A program made the position numbers and the translations under genes. DNA of 64,000 bases from Plebeiibacterium marinum (lineage in GTDB: Bacteria; Bacteroidota; Bacteroidia; Bacteroidales; Marinilabiliaceae), in NCBI RefSeq assembly GCF_026013615.1, contig NZ_JAPDPI010000016.1, forward strand, positions 1-64,000. Direction: 5' to 3'. A model generated the notes under the pieces. It was given only the letters and a program-made list of their open reading frames with translations, made no database searches and had not been told where the DNA came from. Positions within the stretch are counted from its first letter, which is position 1. Each line of letters starts with the position of its first letter. This document shows positions 8,717 to 16,323 of the stretch, piece by piece.

Positions 8717-9760
8717 ATGACTGATAAGAGAATAGAGAATATCAATATAAATGCCGAACAGGCTATTTTAACACCAAACCAGCTAAAAGACCAGTATCCA
8801 CTAAACGAAAATATTATAAAAACCATTGAAGAGGGGCAGAGTACAATTAAAAATATCCTTAAAGGGGATGATAAAAGAATTTTAGTTGTAGTTGGGCCTT
8901 GTTCAATTCATGATATTAAGGCGGCAAAAGAGTATGCCCGCAGGTTGAAAAAGTTGGCTGATCAGGTGAAAGATACCCTGTATCTGGTTATGCGTGTTTA
9001 TTTTGAAAAACCACGTACCACAGTGGGGTGGCAAGGTTTAATCAATGATCCCTATTTGAATAATAGTTTTGAGTTGGAGGAGGGGTTGAAGCAGGCACGT
9101 GAATTGCTTTCGTATATTGCGGAGTTGGGGTTGCCTGTTGCAGGAGAAGCATTGGATATTGTTACACCTCAGTATATTCAGGATTTGATTTCGTGGACAG
9201 CTATTGGTGCCAGAACGACTGAATCACAGAGTCATAGAAAGATGGCCAGTGGTTTGTCATCGGTTGTTGGTTTTAAAAATGGCACGGATGGAAATATTGA
9301 AATTGCCATAAATGCGCTAGAGTCGGTTGCAGCCCCGCATAATTTTATCAGTATTGACCCGGATGGGCATGTGGCTGTGATCAGGACTGAAGGGAATGAG
9401 AATACGCACATTATTTTGAGAGGAGGTAAAAAACCTAACTATGATGCGCAAAGTGTTGCTGAGTATGAAAAGAGGCTTATAAAGGCTGGTTTAGCTCCAA
9501 GAATCATGATTGACTGTAGTCATGCCAACAGTTGCAAAAAAGCAGCCAACCAAAAGGATGTTTTAAAGAATATAGAAAAACAGATAAAGGATGGTAATGA
9601 ATCGATCATGGGCGTAATGATTGAGAGCAACCTTGAATTTGGTAAGCAAAGTATCCCTGAGGATCTGTCTCAATTAAAATATGGGGTTTCTGTTACCGAT
9701 GAGTGTATTGGTTGGGAGGAAACGGAGGAATTGTTGAAGGGGTTGGCTAGTAACTTATAG
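8717..9760 (+). CDS. aroG: 3-deoxy-7-phosphoheptulonate synthase (class I)
   Basis: 347 aa enzyme that joins phosphoenolpyruvate and erythrose 4-phosphate, the first step of the shikimate pathway, in the cytoplasm. Family motifs are clear: VVGPCSIHD, RVYFEKPRTTVGWQG, GARTTESQSHR, GFKNGTDG and MIDCSHANS. Length and motifs fit the AroF/G/H type without a fused chorismate mutase. It stands alone on the plus strand, 194 bases after the chain-length-factor gene, with a weak TATTTTCG box near 8672. Its position beside a locus for aromatic lipids may be chance or may help supply the tyrosine-derived starter of flexirubin-type pigments. Confidence 0.95.
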   Translation: MTDKRIENININAEQAILTPNQLKDQYPLNENIIKTIEEGQSTIKNILKGDDKRILVVVGPCSIHDIKAAKEYARRLKKLADQVKDTLYLVMRVYFEKPRTTVGWQGLINDPYLNNSFELEEGLKQARELLSYIAELGLPVAGEALDIVTPQYIQDLISWTAIGARTTESQSHRKMASGLSSVVGFKNGTDGNIEIAINALESVAAPHNFISIDPDGHVAVIRTEGNENTHIILRGGKKPNYDAQSVAEYEKRLIKAGLAPRIMIDCSHANSCKKAANQKDVLKNIEKQIKDGNESIMGVMIESNLEFGKQSIPEDLSQLKYGVSVTDECIGWEETEELLKGLASNL

Positions 9761-9852
9761 TTGATAGCGAATGGTTTATAGCTAGTAGCTGATAGCCCGT
9801 GGCTCATTGATGATAGCTTATGGCGTGTGGCGTGTGGCAAATAGCAAATATT
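9757..9852. repeat. Degenerate TAGCTGATAGC array, left copy
   Basis: Short imperfect units such as TAGCTAGTAGCTGATAGCC and GGCGTGTGGCGTGTGGC run from the aroG stop codon onward. The same family occurs in inverted orientation at 11246-11342, on the other side of the radical SAM gene, and again at 15293-15325. The array is rich in stop codons in every frame. Confidence 0.7.
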
Positions 9853-9975
9853 GTATTTCTGTTGAAATGCAGGTGTGAGAAAGGAAGTGAGAAATTGATG
9901 TGAATGAGTTTCTAGTTATAAAGAGTGCTTTGCTTATTAGTATGAATAAAAAGTGATTTCATCGTTGTTAAATAT

Positions 9976-10980
9976 TTACTCAAAAACATCATAATTGCCG
10001 GCAGCTTCATTAATTGAAGATTGTTTATCATTGAAAAACATCTTTACTACCTTTTTGCTCCATTGAGTTTTCTTTGTAAAATCGGTAAATGAGATTGATT
10101 TCCAGTCGAAGTTTAGTTTGTTTGCAGTTTTGGGCCCAATGTAGCAGTAAACTGCTTCGGTTACTTTTTTATTGCTGTTTTTCTTTTGGTATTTTATATC
10201 GGTTTTGTTTGCTAAAAGTCTAATATTTCTTTTTGAGCATTCATTTTTTAAACAATTAATAATTTCATTGTATTCTGATATTTGAGAGTCAGTAATGGAC
10301 TCGGAGTAGGAACCTCCAATATTTAACACAGGTCGAATTTGGAGTGATGAAATGTGGTGCGGACCTATTATATCCATAAAATTGCGTAATTCAGAAAGGT
10401 TTTTTTGGTTTACGGTATAGTTGATTCTTATTTCTGGCCTTGATGAGTTTAATTCCTTTTTGTATTTATTGATTTTTTTCAGGAGTGAAATGAATTGGTC
10501 AAATCTTGCATTCCTCATAAAATATTCAAAGGTGTCTTTTGTGAGGCCATGGCATGAAAGAGTTAGTTCGTTTGTTCCGGTTAAAATGATTCTTTTTATC
10601 TGATCATCGGTAATTAACTGGCCATTACTTACAATTCCGATATGTGGCACTTTGTATTGTTTAGCCAGCTCAATAAGTTTAATGTATTTACGATGTGTTG
10701 TCGGCTCTGCTCCACAACCAATGTAAACCTGCAGCGCCTTGGGGAATAAAACCCGGGCAATATGTTCGAAATCTTGTTCCGGAATAATACCGTTATTGTT
10801 TTGTCTGTATTCAGGTGTGCTAAAATAACACATCCTGCAGGATAGGTTGCAATTAAAAGAAGGGTCTATTCTAATAGATAGGTGTCGTTTCCCCAATATA
10901 TGTAAAATGTAAACTCCAAATAGTTTCAAATTGTCGCTTTTAATTTTGCGACTGATGCTGATCAATTTGTAAAAATTCAT
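9976..10980 (-). CDS. Radical SAM domain protein
   Basis: 334 aa. The radical SAM cluster motif is CNLSCRMC (CxxxCxxC), followed by a glycine-rich segment (YIGCGAEPT) and by NYTVNQKN and LQIRPVLN further on, as in SPASM-type or molybdenum-cofactor-like enzymes that reduce S-adenosylmethionine to a radical. No full C-terminal cysteine cluster is visible. The start is set at the ATG ending at 10980, since a TAnnTTTG promoter lies at 11001-11008, inside the longer open frame. No substrate gene is adjacent. The gene is alone, on the opposite strand to both neighbours, and is flanked by inverted repeat arrays, which suggests insertion. Function unknown beyond the superfamily. Confidence 0.8.
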   Translation of the reverse strand: MNFYKLISISRKIKSDNLKLFGVYILHILGKRHLSIRIDPSFNCNLSCRMCYFSTPEYRQNNNGIIPEQDFEHIARVLFPKALQVYIGCGAEPTTHRKYIKLIELAKQYKVPHIGIVSNGQLITDDQIKRIILTGTNELTLSCHGLTKDTFEYFMRNARFDQFISLLKKINKYKKELNSSRPEIRINYTVNQKNLSELRNFMDIIGPHHISSLQIRPVLNIGGSYSESITDSQISEYNEIINCLKNECSKRNIRLLANKTDIKYQKKNSNKKVTEAVYCYIGPKTANKLNFDWKSISFTDFTKKTQWSKKVVKMFFNDKQSSINEAAGNYDVFE

Positions 10981-11000
10981 TCGAATATTTGATTTTGTTA

Positions 11001-11034
11001 CAAAAATAGGATAATGCTGCAGATTTTTAGTCAA
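11001..11034 (-). promoter_or_regulatory. Promoter for radical SAM gene
   Basis: On the minus strand TTG (11034-11032), 23 bases, then TATTTTTG (11008-11001). It places the transcript start about 15 bases before the ATG at 10980 and excludes the longer N-terminal reading. Confidence 0.6.
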
Positions 11035-11245
11035 CAAGCTTCCTCGAATTTTTATCAAATGGCAACTGAATGACCTCCATTCCCATGCCTGCTGCATGGT
11101 ACTTCCCTCTCTAACACTTCATAGCCTTAGGTTATTACGCCTCTTCGTGCTTTTTGATTGCGTCAGCATTGCCTCCGAGACCTCGGATTACGTTATGGGA
11201 AAACATTTCAAGATATAGTTATCCTAAATGCATAGCACCCTAATC

Positions 11246-11342
11246 TCTATAGGCTATTAGCTATAAGCTATCGGCTATCCGCTATAAGCTACCCACTATA
11301 AGCCATAAGCTATAAGCTACCCGCTAAGAGCTATCGGCTTCC
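11246..11342. repeat. Degenerate GCTATAAGCTA array, right copy
   Basis: About twelve imperfect copies of a 7-8 base unit such as GCTATAAG and GCTATCGG. It is the inverted counterpart of the array at 9757-9852. The 10981-11445 gap holds this array, the promoter of the radical SAM gene, the ileS promoter, a CCGAGACCTCGG palindrome near 11177, and no visible gene. Confidence 0.8.
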
Positions 11343-11377
11343 AGCAATCACCTATTCTAAATAAAATAAATTTCCTG

Positions 11378-11408
11378 TTGTCATTGATATAATGAACTAT
11401 TATATTTG
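11378..11408 (+). promoter_or_regulatory. Promoter for ileS
   Basis: TTG (11378-11380), 20 bases, TATATTTG (11401-11408), a full consensus match 37 bases before the ileS start codon. Confidence 0.75.
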
Positions 11409-11445
11409 TACACTTTTTTAAAACGAAGGAAATTCATATAATATA

Positions 11446-14400
11446 ATGAGTGCTAAATTCAAAGAATACAAAGGGTTAGATTTGTCTCAGGTTAACAAAG
11501 ATGTGTTAAAAGAATGGGAAGCTGACCAAACATTTGAAAAGAGTGTTACTACACGAAAAGGAAATCCAACATTTGTTTTTTACGAAGGACCGCCTTCTGC
11601 TAATGGAATGCCGGGGATTCATCATGTTATTTCGCGCTCATTAAAAGATATTGTTTGTAGATATAAAACCCAGCAAGGATTTGAGGTAAAAAGGAAAGCG
11701 GGATGGGATACGCATGGCCTTCCAGTGGAACTGGGTGTTGAAAAGTCTTTGGGTATCACAAAAGAAGATATCGGTAAGAAGATTTCTGTAGCAGAATACA
11801 ATGCAGCATGTCGTAAGGATGTGATGAAATTTACCGATAAGTGGGAAGATCTGACCCATAAAATGGGATATTGGGTTGATATGGAAGATCCATATATCAC
11901 TTATGAAAATAAGTATATAGAAACGCTTTGGTACCTGTTAAAGGAATTATATAAAAAAGGACTGCTTTACAAAGGATTTACTATCCAGCCTTATTCACCA
12001 GCTGCGGGTACCGGTTTGAGTACGCATGAATTGAATCAGCCGGGATGCTATCGTGATGTAAAAGATACTACCTGTACTGCCCAGTTTAAGGTTGTGAAGG
12101 ATGACAAGTCAGAGTTTTTATATCAAGGGGTTGAAGAAGAATTGTTCTTTTTGGCCTGGACTACCACTCCATGGACTTTGCCTTCAAATACAGCTTTGGC
12201 TGTAGGTCCCCAGGTAACTTATCAAAAAGTAAAAACATTTAATCCATATACCGGGAAGCCAGCCGTAGTAATCTTGGCGAAAGATTTGGTGTCGGCCTAT
12301 TTTAATCCTAAAAATGCAGAGTTATCGTTTGAAGATTATCAGCCAGGCGATAAAAAGATTCCTTTTGAAATTCTTGAAGAATACACAGGAAAAGAACTAG
12401 AAGGCGTAAGATATGAACAGCTGATTCCATGGATCAAGCCGGATGGAGACGCATTTAGGGTGATTTTGGGAGACTATGTTACCACTGAGGATGGAACCGG
12501 TATCGTTCATATAGCCCCTACATTTGGTGCTGATGATGACAGGGTGGCAAAAGTAGCCGGAATTGCGCCATTGATTCTTATAGATAAAGATGGAAAGCAA
12601 AATCCTATGGTAGATAAAACCGGAAAGTACTTCCTGATCAAAGACCTGGATGCTGCCTTTGTTAAAGATTTTGTAAACCTGGATACTTATTTGGAGTATG
12701 CAGGTCGATTTGTTAAGAATGATTATGATGAAAAACTTACAGACAAGGATCCTTCGTTAGATGTGGATATTGCTGTAATGTTGAAGCTTGAAAATAAAGC
12801 TTTTAAAGTAGAAAAGCACACCCATAATTACCCTCATTGCTGGAGGACCGACAAGCCGGTTCTGTATTATCCTTTAGATTCGTGGTTTATAAAAACTACT
12901 GCAGTTAAGGATAGGATGATGGAGTTGAACAAAACCATCAACTGGAAGCCTGAGTCAACAGGAACAGGACGTTTTGGTAAGTGGTTGGAGAATCTGGTTG
13001 ACTGGAATCTTTCCCGTTCCCGTTACTGGGGTACTCCTCTTCCAATCTGGAGAACGGAAGATGGTAAGGTTGAAAAATGTATAGGGTCGGTTGAGGAATT
13101 AACAGCCGAAATTAACAAAGCAATTGAAGCCGGGGTGATGGAGAAAAGTCCGTATGGGGAATTTACGCCTGGAGATTTTTCTAAGGAGAACTACGAAAAA
13201 GTAGATCTTCACCGTCCTTATGTTGATGATATTGTTTTAGTAAGTGATGATGGTGAAAAAATGTTCCGTGAACCAGATCTGATTGATGTTTGGTTTGATT
13301 CGGGGGCAATGCCTTATGCTCAAATGCATTATCCGTTCGAAACCAGCTGTGATGCCGGGGCATCACAGCTGGTGTTTCCTGCCGATTTTATAGCGGAAGG
13401 CGTGGATCAGACCCGCGGGTGGTTTTTTACGCTTCATGCCTTGGGAACTATGTTGTTTGATTCGGTTGCGTTTAAAAATATCATTTCAAATGGCCTTGTT
13501 TTGGATAAGAACGGGAATAAGATGTCCAAGCGTTTAGGAAACGCAGTCGATCCATTTGAAACAATTGAGAAGTTTGGTTCCGATCCGCTTCGCTGGTATA
13601 TGATTACTAATGCCCAGCCATGGGATAACCTGAAGTTTGACCAGAATGGCATAGATGAAGTAAAGCGTAAGTTTTTTGGAACCTTATATAATACCTATTC
13701 GTTTTTTGCCCTTTATGCCAATGTTGATGGCTTTACGGGAAAAGAAGAAATGGTACCTGTTGAAGAAAGGCCGGAGATTGACCGTTGGGTTATCTCATTG
13801 TTAAATACCTTAATCAAAGACGTAACTTCAAGTTTTGAAGCATATGAACCAACAAAAGCAGGTAGAGCTATTCAGAATTTTGTTACAGAAAATTTAAGTA
13901 ACTGGTATGTGCGCTTAAATCGTAAGCGTTTTTGGGGAGGAGACTTTTCAAAAGATAAACTTGCCGCTTATCAAACATTATACACCTGTTTGGAAACGGT
14001 GGCTATGCTGTCGGCTCCAATTGCTCCGTTTTATATGGATCAGTTGTATAAGGATTTGAAAATGGTTTCAAGTGAAGAGGAAGTGGAGTCTGTACACTTA
14101 AGCAAGTTTCCTCAGGCCGATGATTCAATGATTGATACGGCACTTGAACAGCGTATGCTTTATGCTCAGGATATTTCATCAATGGTGTTGGCATTGCGAA
14201 GAAAAGAAAGCTTAAAGGTTCGTCAGCCATTGCAAAAAATAATGATACCAATTCTTGATACTGAGTTCCATGACCAGGTAGAGAAAGTGAAAGATTTGGT
14301 ATTGTCAGAAGTTAACGTAAAGGAAATGGAATTCCTTACAGACACTTCCGGTGTGTTGGTTAAAAAAATTAAACCAAACTTTAAAGCTTTAGGTCCCAAG

Positions 14401-14892
14401 TACGGTAAAATGATGAAGCAGATAGCTGCTTTTGTTAACCAGATGCAGCAGGAAGATATTGCTGCCATTGAGAAGGACGGAAAGGTAAATGCTGATATAG
14501 ACGGGCAGCCGGTTGAGTTGTCTCTTGAAGATGTTGAGATTATGTCGGAAGATATTCCTGGATGGTTGGTTGCCAGTGAAGGAAGGCTTACGGTTGCTAT
14601 GGATATTCACATTAATGAGGAGTTAAAGCAGGAAGGTATTGCAAGAGAATTTGTTAACAGAATCCAGAATATAAGAAAGGATTCGGGCTTTGATGTTACC
14701 GATAAAATTGTACTTAAAATACAGAAAAATGACGCTATAAATGACGCTGTAATCAACTTTAAAGATTATATTGCAGCACAAACTTTAGCCGAGGAAATAA
14801 ATCTTGCGGATTCGTGTAACGAAACCGAAGGAAAACTCGTAGAGATTGATAACAATGTCGAGACCTACATCTGTGTGAGTAAAAAAGCATAG
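11446..14892 (+). CDS. ileS: Isoleucyl-tRNA synthetase, type 2 (eukaryote-like)
   Basis: 1148 aa class I synthetase that charges tRNA-Ile in the cytoplasm. It has the GWDTHGLPVE segment, the editing domain in the middle, NLSRSRYWGTPLPIW, and the KMSKS-type loop KMSKRLGN. The length and the absence of a C-terminal zinc finger fit IleRS2, the eukaryote-like type. The first signature motif reads GIHH (residues 57-60) in place of the usual HxGH order. This swapped order is known from IleRS2 enzymes with very high resistance to mupirocin. Likely cotranscribed with the dksA-like gene, 20 bases downstream. Fully intact. Confidence 0.97.
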   Translation: MSAKFKEYKGLDLSQVNKDVLKEWEADQTFEKSVTTRKGNPTFVFYEGPPSANGMPGIHHVISRSLKDIVCRYKTQQGFEVKRKAGWDTHGLPVELGVEKSLGITKEDIGKKISVAEYNAACRKDVMKFTDKWEDLTHKMGYWVDMEDPYITYENKYIETLWYLLKELYKKGLLYKGFTIQPYSPAAGTGLSTHELNQPGCYRDVKDTTCTAQFKVVKDDKSEFLYQGVEEELFFLAWTTTPWTLPSNTALAVGPQVTYQKVKTFNPYTGKPAVVILAKDLVSAYFNPKNAELSFEDYQPGDKKIPFEILEEYTGKELEGVRYEQLIPWIKPDGDAFRVILGDYVTTEDGTGIVHIAPTFGADDDRVAKVAGIAPLILIDKDGKQNPMVDKTGKYFLIKDLDAAFVKDFVNLDTYLEYAGRFVKNDYDEKLTDKDPSLDVDIAVMLKLENKAFKVEKHTHNYPHCWRTDKPVLYYPLDSWFIKTTAVKDRMMELNKTINWKPESTGTGRFGKWLENLVDWNLSRSRYWGTPLPIWRTEDGKVEKCIGSVEELTAEINKAIEAGVMEKSPYGEFTPGDFSKENYEKVDLHRPYVDDIVLVSDDGEKMFREPDLIDVWFDSGAMPYAQMHYPFETSCDAGASQLVFPADFIAEGVDQTRGWFFTLHALGTMLFDSVAFKNIISNGLVLDKNGNKMSKRLGNAVDPFETIEKFGSDPLRWYMITNAQPWDNLKFDQNGIDEVKRKFFGTLYNTYSFFALYANVDGFTGKEEMVPVEERPEIDRWVISLLNTLIKDVTSSFEAYEPTKAGRAIQNFVTENLSNWYVRLNRKRFWGGDFSKDKLAAYQTLYTCLETVAMLSAPIAPFYMDQLYKDLKMVSSEEEVESVHLSKFPQADDSMIDTALEQRMLYAQDISSMVLALRRKESLKVRQPLQKIMIPILDTEFHDQVEKVKDLVLSEVNVKEMEFLTDTSGVLVKKIKPNFKALGPKYGKMMKQIAAFVNQMQQEDIAAIEKDGKVNADIDGQPVELSLEDVEIMSEDIPGWLVASEGRLTVAMDIHINEELKQEGIAREFVNRIQNIRKDSGFDVTDKIVLKIQKNDAINDAVINFKDYIAAQTLAEEINLADSCNETEGKLVEIDNNVETYICVSKKA

Positions 14893-14912
14893 TGAAACTC
14901 AAATTTAACGTT

Positions 14913-15290
14913 ATGGCAGAGAAAACAAGATATTCCGATGAGGAGTTGAAAGAATTTAAGGAAATTATCATTTCAAAGTTAGACAAGGCTAAAAAAGATT
15001 ACGAACTTCTTCGTAATACAATAACGCATGGAGATGGAAATGATACGCAAGATACGTCTCCCACGTTTAAAGTCCTTGAAGAAGGAGCTGCCGTGCTTTC
15101 AAAAGAGGAAGCTGGGAAGCTGGCCCAACGCCAGCTAAAATTCATTCAGCATTTGCAGGCTGCATTGATTCGTATCGAGAACAAAACCTACGGCGTATGC
15201 AGGGAAACAGGTAAGCTGATTTCAAAAGAACGTTTACGTGCTGTTCCTCATGCTACCTTGAGTATTGATGCGAAGAGGAATCAGAAGTAA
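14913..15290 (+). CDS. DksA/TraR-family protein lacking zinc cysteines
   Basis: 125 aa protein of the DksA/TraR family, which bind the RNA polymerase secondary channel and change promoter choice during the stringent response. A coiled-coil N-terminal region (about residues 8-40) is followed by the family tail YGVCRETGKLISKERL and AVPHATLSI. Only Cys96 of the four zinc ligands remains, so the zinc finger cannot form as in DksA. The ATG at 14913 is chosen over a GTG that overlaps the ileS stop codon. The ileS-dksA-lspA order is common in Bacteroidota. Confidence 0.88.
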   Translation: MAEKTRYSDEELKEFKEIIISKLDKAKKDYELLRNTITHGDGNDTQDTSPTFKVLEEGAAVLSKEEAGKLAQRQLKFIQHLQAALIRIENKTYGVCRETGKLISKERLRAVPHATLSIDAKRNQK

Positions 15291-15292
15291 TA

Positions 15293-15325
15293 AGCTGATG
15301 GCTAATAGCTGATGGCTAATAGCTC
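15293..15325. repeat. Perfect 14-bp tandem repeat
   Basis: AGCTGATGGCTAAT occurs twice without mismatch and begins a third time. It belongs to the TAGCTGATAGC family seen at 9757-9852 and 11246-11342 and follows the dksA-like stop codon by a few bases. Confidence 0.85.
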
Positions 15326-15414
15326 GTTGGTTTTATAAAGAGAGATAAAAGAAGTTTGTAAAGGGCAACAGGTAGTCTGAAGATCTGTTGTCTCTCATCT
15401 ATTAGTCTGTATAA

Positions 15415-16017
15415 ATGCTTTCATATTTAAAGAGGCCTTTAACTGTTGTTTTATTGGTTTTACTAGCCGACCAGGCATTAAAAATTTGGGTGAAAACCCA
15501 TATGATGATTGGGGAAGAGTTCAATGTAATTGGCGACTGGTTTATCATTCATTTTATTGAAAACAATGGTATGGCTTTTGGTATGGAGCTTGCCGGTAAG
15601 TTTGGGAAAATTATCCTAAGCGTATTCCGTATTATAGCTGTTATTGGTATTGGCTATTATCTGAATAAGCTTACAAAAAAGGATGTTCCCTATGGATTGA
15701 TCTTCAGTATTTCATTGGTATTGGCAGGTGCGATCGGGAATATCATTGACAGTGCTTTTTATGGAATGATCTTTAACGACAGTTACCCTCAGGTCGCCAG
15801 TTTGTTCCCTGCAGAAGGTGGTTATTCTTCATTTTTGCATGGTAAGGTGGTGGATATGTTTTACTTTCCTATTGTAGAAGGTTATTTCCCGCAGTGGTTG
15901 CCTAAATGGGGGGGAGACCATTTTGTTTTCTTCCGTCCTGTTTTTAATATTGCAGACTCTGCGATAACAGTCGGAATTGCCATTATTTTAATTTTTCACC
16001 GTAAATATTTTAAGTGA
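15415..16017 (+). CDS. lspA: Lipoprotein signal peptidase (signal peptidase II)
   Basis: 200 aa inner-membrane aspartic peptidase that removes signal peptides from prolipoproteins. Four hydrophobic helices are visible. The two catalytic aspartates are Asp112 in GNIIDSAFYG and Asp181 in VFNIADSAITVG, and the conserved NNGMAFG motif lies near residue 51. It has the long periplasmic loop between residues 117 and 170 that is usual in Bacteroidota. It closes the ileS-dksA-lspA group and is followed by a hairpin terminator. Confidence 0.96.
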   Translation: MLSYLKRPLTVVLLVLLADQALKIWVKTHMMIGEEFNVIGDWFIIHFIENNGMAFGMELAGKFGKIILSVFRIIAVIGIGYYLNKLTKKDVPYGLIFSISLVLAGAIGNIIDSAFYGMIFNDSYPQVASLFPAEGGYSSFLHGKVVDMFYFPIVEGYFPQWLPKWGGDHFVFFRPVFNIADSAITVGIAIILIFHRKYFK

Positions 16018-16067
16018 TACGTTCAAACGTGTTAAATTTTTCTAACATATAGAAAGCATATGACCGG

Positions 16068-16112
16068 AAGTTGGCTATTTCATATAAAGTGGCTAACTTG
16101 CGGCGTTTTTTT
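16068..16112 (+). terminator. Terminator after lspA
   Basis: AAGTTGGCTA (16068-16077) pairs with TGGCTAACTT (16090-16099), ten pairs with two G-T wobbles, followed by GCGGCG and seven T. It ends the lspA transcript. Confidence 0.65.
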
Positions 16113-16177
16113 GACTAATTGTTGCAATTGTAAAAAAACAACAAACAAAATCCTGGTAAATGGGCGTGATTCATTTA

Positions 16178-16204
16178 TTGGGATGTTTTATGTAAATATA
16201 TTTG
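16178..16204 (+). promoter_or_regulatory. Possible promoter for capsule export gene
   Basis: TATATTTG at 16197-16204 with TTG at 16178-16180, a spacing of 16 bases, slightly short. It precedes the export gene by 119 bases. The 16018-16323 gap holds only this box and the lspA terminator; no JUMPstart element or UpxY-type antitermination gene was seen. Confidence 0.45.
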
Positions 16205-16323
16205 AGTTACAGTTGGTTGAATGCCTTTTGTGACTGATATTGAAACTGGATACTTTCATCAATTTCTGACCCTTTAAGATATATGTGGCTCAGGAAGCGA
16301 AGCGTACCTAAAAGTGTAAACAC

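Noticed and set aside
10981..11097. A 39-residue N-terminal extension of the radical SAM protein
   Set aside because: A good promoter (TTG-N23-TATTTTTG) lies inside it, and the protein begins naturally at the ATG ending at 10980.
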